Shown here: in pieces, positions 52,833 through 61,319 of the stretch
Position numbering within the stretch: position 1 is the stretch's first letter
How the letters are laid out: each line of letters begins with the position of its first letter
Source of the DNA: Vermiculatibacterium agrestimuris
Lineage (GTDB): Bacteria; Bacillota; Clostridia; Oscillospirales; Oscillospiraceae
Assembly (NCBI RefSeq): GCF_943193085.1
Contig: NZ_CALPCU010000002.1
Coordinates: 1-64,000 of the forward strand
Direction: 5' to 3'
Length of the DNA: 64,000 nucleotides
Program-made: the position numbers and the translations under genes
Notes under the pieces: generated by a model
The model's database searches: none
The model's input: the letters and a program-made list of their open reading frames with translations, nothing else
What the model was told of the DNA's origin: nothing

Positions 52833-54317
52833 ATGAGCAGGCCCGGCTTTGACAACGAAAAATATCTGGAGACCCAGTCCGCCCGGATCCGGGAGCGCAT
52901 CGCCCAGTTTGGCGGCAAGCTCTACCTGGAATTCGGCGGTAAGCTTTTTGACGACTACCACGCCGCCCGGGTGCTCCCCGGCTTCGCGCCTGACAGCAAG
53001 ATCCGCATGCTCTCCCAGCTGAAGGATCAGGCGGAGGTGGTCATTGCCATCAACGCCGCCGACATCGAGAAGAACAAGGTGCGGGGCGACCTGGGCATCA
53101 CCTACGATGTGGACGTGCTCCGGCTCATCGACGCCTTCCGGGCCATGGACTTCCTGGTGGGGGGCGTGGTCATCACCCGCTACGACCACCAGGCCGCGGC
53201 CAAAGCCTTCCAGCATCGTCTGGAGGAGCTGGGCGTCAAGGTCTGCCGCCACTATCCCATCGCCGGCTACCCCCACAACATCCCCCTCATCGTCAGCGAC
53301 GAGGGCTACGGGAAAAACCAGTACATGGAGACCACCCGGCCCCTGGTGGTGGTCACCGCCCCCGGCCCGGGCAGCGGCAAGATGGCGGTGTGCCTCAGCC
53401 AGCTCTACCATGAGTACCGCCGGGGCATAAAGGCCGGCTATGCCAAGTTTGAGACCTTCCCCATCTGGAACCTGCCTCTGAATCACCCGGTCAATCTGGC
53501 CTATGAGGCCGCCACCGCCGACCTCAATGACGTGAACATGATCGACCCCTTCCACCTGGCGGCCTACGGCGAGACCACGGTGAACTATAACCGGGACGTG
53601 GAGGTCTTCCCCGTCCTGTCCAACATGTTCGAAACGATCACCGGCGAGAGCCCCTACAAATCCCCCACCGACATGGGGGTCAACATGGTGGGCAACTGCA
53701 TCGTGGACGACGAGGCCGTCTGCGCCGCCGCCCGGCAGGAGATCCTCCGCCGCTATTACGACGCCCTGTGCGAGCGCCGCCAGGGCCGCTGCGGGGACGA
53801 CGTGGTGTACAAGCTGGAGCTTCTTATGAAGCAGGCCGGGATCGACGCCTCTATCCGTCCGGTGGTCTCCGCCGCCCTGGCGGTGGCGGAGGACACGGGC
53901 CTGCCCGCCGTCACCATCGAGCTGCCCGACGGGCGCATCGTCCGGGGCCGCACCACCGACCTGATGGGCCCCTCGGCGGGCGCCCTCCTCAACGCCCTGA
54001 AGGCGCTGGCGGGCATCGACCGAAAGGTGCACCTCATCACCCGGGAGGCCATCATGCCCATCCAGCACCTGAAGGTGGAGCACCTGGGCAGCAAGAACCC
54101 CCGGCTCCACACCGATGAGGTGCTCATCGCCCTGGCCTCCAGCGCGGTGAGCAATCCCCTGGCGGATCAGGCCATGGATCAGCTGGCCAGCCTGAAGGAC
54201 TGCCAGGCCCACGCCACCGTCATCCTGCCCGCCAATGACGCCAGCATCTACAAAAAGCTGGGCGTCCAGGTCACCTGCGAGCCTCAGTACGAGACCAACA
54301 AGCTCTACCACCGGTAA
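52833..54317 (+). CDS. DUF1846 family protein
   Basis: 494 residues, the usual length of this uncharacterised cytoplasmic family. Diagnostic blocks: FDNEKYLETQSARIRERIAQFGGKLYLEFGGKLFDDYHAARVLPGF, VVVTAPGPGSGKMAVCLSQLYHE (a P-loop-like GPGSGK), AKFETFPIWNLPLNHPVNLAYEAATADLNDVNMIDPFHL and YKSPTDMGVNMVGNCI. The GPGSGK suggests nucleotide binding, but I know of no assigned reaction. Single gene with its own promoter and terminator. Confidence 0.9.
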   Translation: MSRPGFDNEKYLETQSARIRERIAQFGGKLYLEFGGKLFDDYHAARVLPGFAPDSKIRMLSQLKDQAEVVIAINAADIEKNKVRGDLGITYDVDVLRLIDAFRAMDFLVGGVVITRYDHQAAAKAFQHRLEELGVKVCRHYPIAGYPHNIPLIVSDEGYGKNQYMETTRPLVVVTAPGPGSGKMAVCLSQLYHEYRRGIKAGYAKFETFPIWNLPLNHPVNLAYEAATADLNDVNMIDPFHLAAYGETTVNYNRDVEVFPVLSNMFETITGESPYKSPTDMGVNMVGNCIVDDEAVCAAARQEILRRYYDALCERRQGRCGDDVVYKLELLMKQAGIDASIRPVVSAALAVAEDTGLPAVTIELPDGRIVRGRTTDLMGPSAGALLNALKALAGIDRKVHLITREAIMPIQHLKVEHLGSKNPRLHTDEVLIALASSAVSNPLADQAMDQLASLKDCQAHATVILPANDASIYKKLGVQVTCEPQYETNKLYHR

Positions 54318-54350
54318 AAGAAGTCAAAGACCGAGGAACGCAAAGCATTC

Positions 54351-54382
54351 AAAACCGCCACCTGCCAGGGTGGCGGTTTTTT
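54351..54382. terminator. Bidirectional terminator after the DUF1846 gene
   Basis: Stem AAAACCGCCACC / GGTGGCGGTTTT with a 6-base loop, then T-rich. Confidence 0.85.
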
Positions 54383-54391
54383 GCTTTTTAC

Positions 54392-55732
54392 TCACTCTTC
54401 CAAAAACTCCTCCGGGCCGCCGGACATGGGCACCCGCACCCAGCCGGACCAGGCGCCGCTCCCGTCCTCCGCCATACCGCCGCGGGTATAGTAGAGATCG
54501 TTCCCGATGGCGGTCAGGTCGTTGATGTAGCTATAGCTGTCCCGATCCGGGATGTGGCACAGAAGGACAGGATGACCCCCGTCCAATCCCATTCGGTAGA
54601 TGCTGTGGCCGTCCCGCACCTGGGCGGTGACAAAAATACTGTTCTCCGTGACCGCCAGAGCCTCCAGCACCCACTCCATGGGCAAAAGCTCCTGTTCCCC
54701 CGTCTCATAGTCCCAGATCAGAATACCTCGGGGCGCCAGATCTGCCCGCTCGGAGTAATAGGCGTTCACCGCCAGATAATACTTTCCGCCGGACACGGCG
54801 TGGCCGGAGAAAAAGTCGCTCCGGCCGGATACGCCGGTGGAGAGCCGGGCCACCGTCTCCCCCGTCTCCAGAGAGCGGACTTCTCCCCTGTCGCTGAAGG
54901 CCAGGCCGTCGGCCAGGATGGGATCGAACTTCAGCGGCTCCCGGCACAGGCGCACCACATTTGTCCCATCCAGGTCGGCCCGGTAGTAGCCCCGGTGCTC
55001 TCCCACCAGATCCAGGGCGTTGAAATAGAGCTGATCCTCCCAGATCCCGATACTGGAAACGCTCCAGTCCACCAGGCAGGTGGTCTCTCCGGTCTGTGGA
55101 TCCCAGCAGTCCAGGGTCATACTGTCACTCCCCGCGCTCATACGGCCGTAAAACTTCCCCTTATAGTAGTGGAGGTCGTTGCACTGGGGCAGTTCTGGAA
55201 AGGGCTCCGCCGTCCCGTCCGGCGCGATGCGCACGCTGCCGTTATAGAGATAGCTGCCGTCGGTGCACAGTCCGGCGTAGCTGCGCTGAAACCCACTCTT
55301 CAGCTCGGCCCGGCGGTGATAGAGCAGGACGGTATCGTCTCCATCCCAAAATACGTCGCAGTCTGACGCCTCGGCCACTGCCCGGACAGGGATCAGGGTG
55401 CGGCCCTCCACCGCCACGGGCGCCACATCCAGGGGTTGGGTCTGCCCGTTCACCGTCATGGCCGCCTCTCCGATCTTCAGCTCCACCTGGCGCGCCGGGG
55501 AGCGGGCGGACACACCCAGGCCGCCGTCCCAGCTCACCTCGTAGCCCAAGGCCTCGAAGAGAACCCGGAAGGGGGCCAGGGTACGGCCCTCCGTCACCAG
55601 GATCTTTCCCGCTTGCTCCAGAGGCACGCCGTCCACCAGGATTTGAAGCTCTATCTCCTCCGCCCAGGCCGGAGCACACAGCAGCACCGACGCACCGACG
55701 GCGCAGAGCAGAGCCCTCCCAAATGCTTTCAC
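54392..55732 (-). CDS. Secreted protein with CuAO-N-like domain and DUF5050-like propeller
   Basis: 446 residues. A signal peptide (KAFGRALLCAVGASVLLCAPAWA) leads to a copper amine oxidase N-terminal-like domain (about 30-125: ILVTEGRTLAPFRVLFEALGYEVSWDGG, VAVEGRTLIPVRAVAEASDCDVFWDGDDTVLLY). The rest (about 145-440) is a run of short strands with Tyr/Asp-Leu/Gly turns (GYYRADLDGTNVVRLCREP, YRMGLDGGHPVLLCHIPD, NDLYYTRGG), like DUF5050 propellers. Ligand unknown. The GTG start at 55732 has GAGGAGG upstream. Confidence 0.8.
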   Translation of the reverse strand: MKAFGRALLCAVGASVLLCAPAWAEEIELQILVDGVPLEQAGKILVTEGRTLAPFRVLFEALGYEVSWDGGLGVSARSPARQVELKIGEAAMTVNGQTQPLDVAPVAVEGRTLIPVRAVAEASDCDVFWDGDDTVLLYHRRAELKSGFQRSYAGLCTDGSYLYNGSVRIAPDGTAEPFPELPQCNDLHYYKGKFYGRMSAGSDSMTLDCWDPQTGETTCLVDWSVSSIGIWEDQLYFNALDLVGEHRGYYRADLDGTNVVRLCREPLKFDPILADGLAFSDRGEVRSLETGETVARLSTGVSGRSDFFSGHAVSGGKYYLAVNAYYSERADLAPRGILIWDYETGEQELLPMEWVLEALAVTENSIFVTAQVRDGHSIYRMGLDGGHPVLLCHIPDRDSYSYINDLTAIGNDLYYTRGGMAEDGSGAWSGWVRVPMSGGPEEFLEE

Positions 55733-55759
55733 AGCCTCGCCTCCTCGCTTTTTGCCCTT

Positions 55760-55789
55760 ATTATAGTACAGCGGTATATTTACTGTCAA
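55760..55789 (-). promoter_or_regulatory. Promoter of the propeller protein gene
   Basis: Minus-strand TTGACA and TATAAT, both perfect, with an 18-base spacer. It is back to back with the pyrG promoter. Confidence 0.8.
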
Positions 55790-55797
55790 AATTTTTC

Positions 55798-55827
55798 TTG
55801 ACGGATTTTGGGTCTTGGTCGTAAAAT
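55798..55827 (+). promoter_or_regulatory. Promoter of pyrG
   Basis: TTGACG and TAAAAT with an 18-base spacer; transcription would start about 50 bases before the ATG. No long G-rich pyrG attenuator is visible in the short leader. Confidence 0.6.
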
Positions 55828-55885
55828 AGAGGCGATTTTTGCGGCGGGGCAAAGGGGTCCCACCCATCTTCGGGAGGGAATATCC

Positions 55886-57502
55886 ATGGCTACAAAATAC
55901 ATCTTTGTCACCGGCGGCGTGGTCTCCGGCCTGGGCAAGGGCATCACCGCCGCCTCTCTGGGCCGGCTATTGAAGGCCCGGGGCTGCAAGGTCACCATCC
56001 AGAAATTCGACCCGTACCTGAACGTGGATCCCGGCACCATGAGCCCCTTTCAGCACGGGGAGGTCTTTGTCACCGAGGACGGCGCGGAGACCGACCTGGA
56101 TCTGGGCCATTATGAGCGGTTCATCGACGAGAACCTCACCGTCCACTCCTCGGTGACCTCGGGCAAGGTCTATTGGAACGTCCTCAGCCGGGAGCGCAGC
56201 GGCGACTACCTGGGGGGCACCGTCCAGGTCATCCCCCATATCACCGACGAGATCAAGCGCCACATCGACCTGGCCGGCAGGGAGACCGGGGCCGACGTGG
56301 TCATCACCGAGATCGGCGGCACCGTGGGCGACATCGAGTCCCAGCCCTTTCTGGAGGCCATCCGCCAGTGGGCGGTGGAGCATGGACGGGAGAACTGTAT
56401 GTTCATCCATGTGTCCCTCATCGTGTCCATCCCCGGCTCCGGGGAATTGAAGTCCAAGCCCACCCAGCACTCCGCCAAGGAGCTTTTGTCCATCGGCATC
56501 CAGCCCGATGTGATCATGTGCCGCTGCGACTACGACATCCCGGAGGATGTGCGGCGGAAGATCTCCCTGTTCTGCAACATCCCCCCGGAAAACGCCATTC
56601 CCAACCTCACCGCTCCCATCCTCTACGAGGTGCCCCTGATGCTGGAGGCGGAGGGGCTGGGCCACGTGGTATGCAAGCGCCTGGGCCTTCCCGACCCCCA
56701 GCCCGACCTTGGGCAGTGGCGAGCCATGGTGGAGCGGGCCAGGGGGGCCCAAAAGCATGTGAAGATCGCCATGGTGGGCAAATATATGGCCCTGCACGAC
56801 GCCTACCTCTCCGTGGTGGAGGCCCTCCACCACGGCGGCATTGAAAACGATGTGGTGGTGGATGTGGACTGGGTGGACTCCCAGCAGGTCAGCGACGAAA
56901 ACGCCGCCCGGATCCTGGGCGGCTGTGACGGCATCCTGGTGCCCGGCGGCTTTGGCCAGCGGGGCGTGGAGGGCATGATCTCCGCCGTCCGGTACGCCAG
57001 AGAGCGGCGCATCCCCTACTTCGGCATCTGCCTGGGGATGCAGATGGCGGTGGTGGAGTTCGCAAGGAACGCGGCGGGGCTCCGGGGGGCCCACTCCAGC
57101 GAGCTGTGCGGCCACACCGAGCACCCGGTCATCGACTTGATGAGCGACCAGCGGGGGGTCACCGCCAAGGGCGGCACCATGCGCCTGGGGGCCTATCCCT
57201 GCCATATCGCCTCCCCCGACTCCAGGGTGGGCAGGGCCTATGGCACCCAGAGCATCCAGGAGCGGCACCGCCACCGCTACGAGTTCAACAACGACTACCG
57301 CCAGCGGCTGGAGGCGGTGGGGCTTGTCCTCTCCGGCCTCTCCCCCGACGGGCGGCTGGTGGAGATGGTGGAGCTGGCCGACCACCCCTGGTTCGTGGGG
57401 GTGCAGTTCCACCCAGAGTTCAAAAGCCGGCCCAACAAGGCCCATCCTCTTTTCCGGGACTTCATCTGCGCCGCCAAGGAATACAAGGAACTGTCCAAAT
57501 GA
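55886..57502 (+). CDS. pyrG: CTP synthase
   Basis: 538 residues. Makes CTP from UTP, ATP and glutamine. The N-terminal synthetase domain starts MATKYIFVTGGVVSGLGKGITAASLGRLLKARG, with FDPYLNVDPGTMSPFQHGEVFVTEDGAETDLDLGHYERF. The C-terminal class I glutamine amidotransferase has VPGGFGQRGVEGMI, the nucleophile Cys in YFGICLGMQMAVVEFARN, and QFHPEFKSRP with the catalytic His-Glu. GGGAGGG precedes the ATG at 55886. Confidence 0.98.
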   Translation: MATKYIFVTGGVVSGLGKGITAASLGRLLKARGCKVTIQKFDPYLNVDPGTMSPFQHGEVFVTEDGAETDLDLGHYERFIDENLTVHSSVTSGKVYWNVLSRERSGDYLGGTVQVIPHITDEIKRHIDLAGRETGADVVITEIGGTVGDIESQPFLEAIRQWAVEHGRENCMFIHVSLIVSIPGSGELKSKPTQHSAKELLSIGIQPDVIMCRCDYDIPEDVRRKISLFCNIPPENAIPNLTAPILYEVPLMLEAEGLGHVVCKRLGLPDPQPDLGQWRAMVERARGAQKHVKIAMVGKYMALHDAYLSVVEALHHGGIENDVVVDVDWVDSQQVSDENAARILGGCDGILVPGGFGQRGVEGMISAVRYARERRIPYFGICLGMQMAVVEFARNAAGLRGAHSSELCGHTEHPVIDLMSDQRGVTAKGGTMRLGAYPCHIASPDSRVGRAYGTQSIQERHRHRYEFNNDYRQRLEAVGLVLSGLSPDGRLVEMVELADHPWFVGVQFHPEFKSRPNKAHPLFRDFICAAKEYKELSK

Positions 57503-57563
57503 TAAAGAAGTAACTGCAATTTGTGACCTTTTGGAGAGCTGACCGGTCTGTAATACGTCAAAA

Positions 57564-57589
57564 AGAGGAACGGCTAAAGCCGTTCCTCT
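57564..57589 (+). terminator. Terminator of pyrG
   Basis: Stem AGAGGAACGGC / GCCGTTCCTCT with a TAAA loop; weak T-tract. Confidence 0.65.
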
Positions 57590-57617
57590 TCCATTTTCCC
57601 CCTTCGGCAAAATATGT

Positions 57618-57646
57618 TTGTCTTTTCCCCTTTTTCCTGTTAGAAT
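57618..57646 (+). promoter_or_regulatory. Sigma-A promoter of the third SLH protein gene
   Basis: TTGTCT and TAGAAT with a 17-base spacer, 35 bases before the ATG. Confidence 0.7.
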
Positions 57647-57680
57647 GGGCTTACTACGACATGAAGGAGCCGATACGCCT

Positions 57681-58883
57681 ATGAAATGGAAGAGGGCCCT
57701 TGCCCTGGCCTTAGCCGCCCTCCTGACCCTGTCTCCCGCCGCCCTTGCCGCCGGGGAGGCCCCCTGGTATGCCGAGGCGGAGGCCTTCATCTACCGCGAG
57801 GGCCTGATGAACGGCGTGGCGGAGGGCTTCGCCCCCCAGACGCCGGCCACCCGGGGCGCCGTGTTCCAGGCCCTGTGGAACCTGGAGGGGCAGCCCTATC
57901 CCACCAGACCCTTCTTTTTTTCCGACGTGACCGCCGATGCCTGGTACGCCAACGCCGCCGCCTGGGCCAAGGAGATGGGCCTTGCCGCCGGGGATGAAAA
58001 CCGGGCCTTCCGGGGCGGCGACGCCGTCACCAGGGCGGAGCTGGCCGCCATCTTCGCCCGGTATCTTCTCCAAAAGGGATTTCCTCAGGTCTCCCTCCCC
58101 GCCGGGACGGTCTTTTCCGACCTGGATCAGGTGCCGGACTGGGCCTACGGGGACATGACCCTCTGCGCCGCCTATGGCATTATTACCGGCCACGACGGCC
58201 GGCTCATGCCCAACGCCACCGCCACCCAGGCGGAGCTGGCCGCCATGCTTATGGCCCTCTCCCGGCTGACTCCCCCGGAGCGGCCCGCCGCGGAACGGTA
58301 CATCGAGGGTCTTTTGAAGGCCAACTATCTGGGGCAGTTTGAGCCGGAATATCTGCAGCTCTCCGGCCTCAGCGAGAGCGCCGCCCGCCGCGCCTATGAA
58401 AAGCGGCTGCGCCAGGCCGCGGACTACTTCCTGCTCATCTATAATGTGGAGTATCCCACCGACGAGATGCGCACCGCCCTTGCGGACGTCTACGCCCAGG
58501 TATACGAGCATCTGGAGTTTAGGGTAGTCTCCTCCGCCGAGGCGGAGGACGGATTCTGGTCTGTGGAGCTTTCCATCTCCCCCCTGGACATCATCCGCAT
58601 CACCGACGCCTCCCTGAGCCAGACCATGGAGCCCTTCTACGCCAAGTATCCCCTGTCCGTGCAGCTGGCCATGACCGACCGGGAGTACCGGGTCATGGAC
58701 AAGGAGTGGGCCGAGCTGCTCATCGCCCTGTTCCGCTCCAAGCTCCCCAACGTCGGCTCCCTCTCCCCCCAGTGCGTCCTTCTCCAGCCGGAGCTGGGCG
58801 GCGACGGCAAATGGACGCTGTCCCAGGAGGCGCTGGACGCGCTGGACGCGCGCGTTATCCAGTATTTCCCCGAGGAGAGCTGA
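57681..58883 (+). CDS. Secreted SLH-domain protein
   Basis: 400 residues. Signal peptide MKWKRALALALAALLTLSPAALAAG, then three SLH-type repeats (about 28-75, 80-145, 150-205) with TRGAVFQALWNL, FSDVTADAWYANAAAWAKEMGLAAGDENRAFRGGDAVTRAELAAIFARYL and YGDMTLCAAYGIITGHDGRLMPNATATQAELAAMLMAL. The C-terminal ~190 residues are mostly helical with no motif I recognise. Probably non-covalently bound to the cell wall. GAAGGAG lies before the ATG, somewhat distant. Confidence 0.85.
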   Translation: MKWKRALALALAALLTLSPAALAAGEAPWYAEAEAFIYREGLMNGVAEGFAPQTPATRGAVFQALWNLEGQPYPTRPFFFSDVTADAWYANAAAWAKEMGLAAGDENRAFRGGDAVTRAELAAIFARYLLQKGFPQVSLPAGTVFSDLDQVPDWAYGDMTLCAAYGIITGHDGRLMPNATATQAELAAMLMALSRLTPPERPAAERYIEGLLKANYLGQFEPEYLQLSGLSESAARRAYEKRLRQAADYFLLIYNVEYPTDEMRTALADVYAQVYEHLEFRVVSSAEAEDGFWSVELSISPLDIIRITDASLSQTMEPFYAKYPLSVQLAMTDREYRVMDKEWAELLIALFRSKLPNVGSLSPQCVLLQPELGGDGKWTLSQEALDALDARVIQYFPEES

Positions 58884-58898
58884 ACCAAGACAAAGAAG

Positions 58899-58931
58899 AA
58901 CGCCGTGAGGGATCCCCTCACGGCGTTTTTT
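58899..58931. terminator. Bidirectional terminator
   Basis: Stem AACGCCGTGAGGG / CCCTCACGGCGTT with a 3-base loop, then T-rich; it ends the SLH gene and the opposing sda operon. Confidence 0.87.
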
Positions 58932-59787
58932 ATGCCCAGTCTCCCTGCGCCACGATGTGGCAGCGGCCGCCCACCTCGATGAGCCACCGGCCCTCTGCCT
59001 CCTTGGCTTGGATCTGCAAGACGGAGGGCCGGCCCATGTCCTCCCCCTGAAGGACGGTATAGGCGGCCTCTCTTTTTCCAAAGTAGTCATGCTCCAAAAG
59101 GTAGCCCGCCAGGTCACCATTGGCGCTGCCGGTGGCAGGATCCTCCACAAAGTTCTCCATCAGGCAGCGCACCGCCAAAACGTTCCGCCCCATGTCCACA
59201 AAGAACAGATGATTGCAGTAACACCCAGGGCGGCGGGCAACATAGGCGTTGAATTTGTCCCGGTCTATCGTCAGCCCGGCCAGGGTCTGACGGCTTTTGA
59301 GGGGGATGATCACCGACTCCAAGCCAGTACTGGCCCACTGGATGGGATAGTCCTCCCGGATCTCCTCCGGGGAGATGCCGTAGATCGGGGCCAGCTCCTC
59401 TCTGGAAATGACTGCGCCGAACTCCGGCGAATTCTGGGCCATGGTCAGTCCCTGGGGCGTGACCTTGACCCGGATCTGCCCCACCTTCAGGTTCAACCGA
59501 ACCTCTTCGCCCGCTCCCCCCTCCAGCGCCTGGTGGATGACATGGGCTGTCCCCAAGGTGGGGTGGCCGGCAAAGGGAACTTCCCCCACATTGGGCGTCC
59601 AGATGCGCACGGCGTAGCCCCCGTCCGGCTGTTTGCCAGACAGGATAAAAGCCGTTTCAGAAAAGTTGATCTCCCGGGCAATAGCCTGCTGCTCCGCGTC
59701 GCTCACAGCCCGGTCGGGGATGACCACCAGAAGCGGATTGCCCTGGTATTTCTCCCGCGCAAAGCAGTCTACGATATAAAACCGCAT
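58930..59787 (-). CDS. PhzF-family isomerase/epimerase-like protein
   Basis: 285 residues in the diaminopimelate epimerase-like fold. MRFYIVDCFAREKYQGNPLLVV, NFSETAFIL with the conserved Glu, VPFAGHPTLGTAHV and DPATGSANGDLAGYLLEHD are standard PhzF family blocks. The catalytic reaction of most non-phenazine members is unknown. Last gene of the ClC-sdaAB-sdaAA operon, only 5 bases after sdaAA, so it may serve serine or related amino acid metabolism; this is inference. Start at 59787, with GGAGTGA upstream. Confidence 0.88.
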   Translation of the reverse strand: MRFYIVDCFAREKYQGNPLLVVIPDRAVSDAEQQAIAREINFSETAFILSGKQPDGGYAVRIWTPNVGEVPFAGHPTLGTAHVIHQALEGGAGEEVRLNLKVGQIRVKVTPQGLTMAQNSPEFGAVISREELAPIYGISPEEIREDYPIQWASTGLESVIIPLKSRQTLAGLTIDRDKFNAYVARRPGCYCNHLFFVDMGRNVLAVRCLMENFVEDPATGSANGDLAGYLLEHDYFGKREAAYTVLQGEDMGRPSVLQIQAKEAEGRWLIEVGGRCHIVAQGDWA

Positions 59788-59792
59788 CGGTC

Positions 59793-60650
59793 TCACTCCG
59801 CAAAAAGTCCCTCGGCCAGACGGCGGCCGGTGGGAGTGGCGGCCAAGCCGCCCTGGCCCGTCTCCCGCAGGGCGGAGGGAAGAGCCACGCCCACCGCCCC
59901 CATGGCGTCGATGACCTCATCGCAGGGAATGGGGCTGCTCACCCCGGAGAGGGCCATCTCCGCACAGGAGATGGCATTCACCGCACCCATCACGTTTCTT
60001 GTCACGCAGGGCACCTCCACCAATCCGCCCACCGGGTCGCACACCAGGCCCAGGGTGTTGCTCAGCGCCAGGGCGCAGGCCTGGGCCATCTGGGCCCCAG
60101 AGCCGTTTTTCACTTGCACCAGGGCCGCGGCAGCCATGGCAGAGGCGGAGCCAACCTCTGCCTGGCAGCCCCCCTCCGCCCCGGAGATAGAGGCCCGCTG
60201 GGCGATCACCTGGCCAAAGCCGGCGGCCACATACAGGGCCTCCACCATGGTCTCGTCGGAGATCCCGTCCCGCGCCTGCAGGGGGATGAGCACCGCCGGC
60301 AGCACCCCGGAGGCCCCCGCCGTGGGGGCGGCCACCACCCGGCGCATACAGGCGTTGCACTCGCCCGCCTTCAGGGCGGCGGCGATGACCTGGCGCAGGA
60401 AGGGGGAACACAGGCCGGAGCCCGGCCCCTCCAGAAGGGCCCCGGCCCCGCCGGTCAGGCCGCTGGGAGAGCGGCGGGCGGGGTCATAGTCCGCCTGGGT
60501 GGCCTGCATGGCCCGCCACAGCTCGGACATTTTGGCCCAGGATGCCGCCTCGTCCACGCCGCTGTCGGCGCAATCCTCCACCTGGATCCGCTTCCAAAGG
60601 GGGAGAGCCTCCCCGCCGGCCAGTAATTTTTCTACAGAATGAAAGGCCAT
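59793..60650 (-). CDS. sdaAA: L-serine dehydratase, alpha subunit
   Basis: 285 residues. With the beta subunit it deaminates L-serine to pyruvate and ammonia, using an oxygen-sensitive 4Fe-4S cluster. Cluster Cys candidates are in GECNACMRRVVAAPTAGASGVLP, GAEGGCQAEVGSASAMAAAAL and LVCDPVGGLVEVPCVTRN. Split alpha/beta genes are typical of anaerobic Firmicutes. Starts 3 bases after the sdaAB stop. Confidence 0.95.
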   Translation of the reverse strand: MAFHSVEKLLAGGEALPLWKRIQVEDCADSGVDEAASWAKMSELWRAMQATQADYDPARRSPSGLTGGAGALLEGPGSGLCSPFLRQVIAAALKAGECNACMRRVVAAPTAGASGVLPAVLIPLQARDGISDETMVEALYVAAGFGQVIAQRASISGAEGGCQAEVGSASAMAAAALVQVKNGSGAQMAQACALALSNTLGLVCDPVGGLVEVPCVTRNVMGAVNAISCAEMALSGVSSPIPCDEVIDAMGAVGVALPSALRETGQGGLAATPTGRRLAEGLFAE

Positions 60651-60653
60651 CGC

Positions 60654-61319
60654 TTACACCTCCGTCATGTCGAGATAGGTCACCCGGACAATGCCCTCCA
60701 GAGCCCGCAGCTCCCCGATGGCGGCGGCGTGGATGGGCTGATCGCTCTCAATGACCATCACCGCAAGGCCGCCCCGCATGTCCCGGTAGAGCTGCATGGT
60801 GGCGATATTCACCCGCTGGCGGGAGAGTACCCCCGCCACCTCGGCCACCTGGCCGGGCTTGTCTTCGTTGCGGATGATAAGGGTGGGCAGGTCGCCGGAG
60901 AAGGCGGCCTCCAGGCCGTCGATGGCCTCCACCCGCACCCGGCCGCCCCCCAGAGACGCTCCCCGCACCTCCACGCTGTGGCCGTCGGGGGCGGTGAGGC
61001 GGAACAGGACGGTGTTGGGATGGGCCCCCTGGAGATTCACCCGGCCCAGGATCAGCTCCATCCCCGCCTCTTGCGCCAGCGCGAAGGAGTTGGGCAGCCG
61101 GGGGTCGTCGGGGGCCATGTCCAGCAGCCCCACCGCCAGAGCCTTGTCCGTGCCGTGTCCGGAGCCGGTGGCGGCGAAGGAACCGTGGAGCAGCAGCTCC
61201 GCCCTGGCAGGGGCACAGCCCAGCAGACGGCGGGCAATACGGCCCAGCCGGGCGGCTCCAGCGGTGTGGGAGGAGGAGGGGCCGATCATCACCGGGCCCA
61301 TAATGTCAAAAATGGTCAT
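60654..61319 (-). CDS. sdaAB: L-serine dehydratase, beta subunit
   Basis: 221 residues. MTIFDIMGPVMIGPSSSHTAGAARLGRIARRLLG is the typical start of the beta subunit, with the GSFAATGSGHGTDKALAVGLLD block. A C-terminal ACT domain (about 148-221: TLIIRNEDKPGQVAEVAGVLSRQRVNIATMQLYRDMRGGLAVMVIESD) probably senses serine. Its start overlaps the ClC gene stop by 4 bases. Confidence 0.95.
   Translation of the reverse strand: MTIFDIMGPVMIGPSSSHTAGAARLGRIARRLLGCAPARAELLLHGSFAATGSGHGTDKALAVGLLDMAPDDPRLPNSFALAQEAGMELILGRVNLQGAHPNTVLFRLTAPDGHSVEVRGASLGGGRVRVEAIDGLEAAFSGDLPTLIIRNEDKPGQVAEVAGVLSRQRVNIATMQLYRDMRGGLAVMVIESDQPIHAAAIGELRALEGIVRVTYLDMTEV

Noticed and set aside
54392..55732. Copper amine oxidase enzyme
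   Set aside because: Only the N-terminal wall-associated module is present; the catalytic domain with its topaquinone Tyr and copper His residues is not. The same holds for the gene at 31592.
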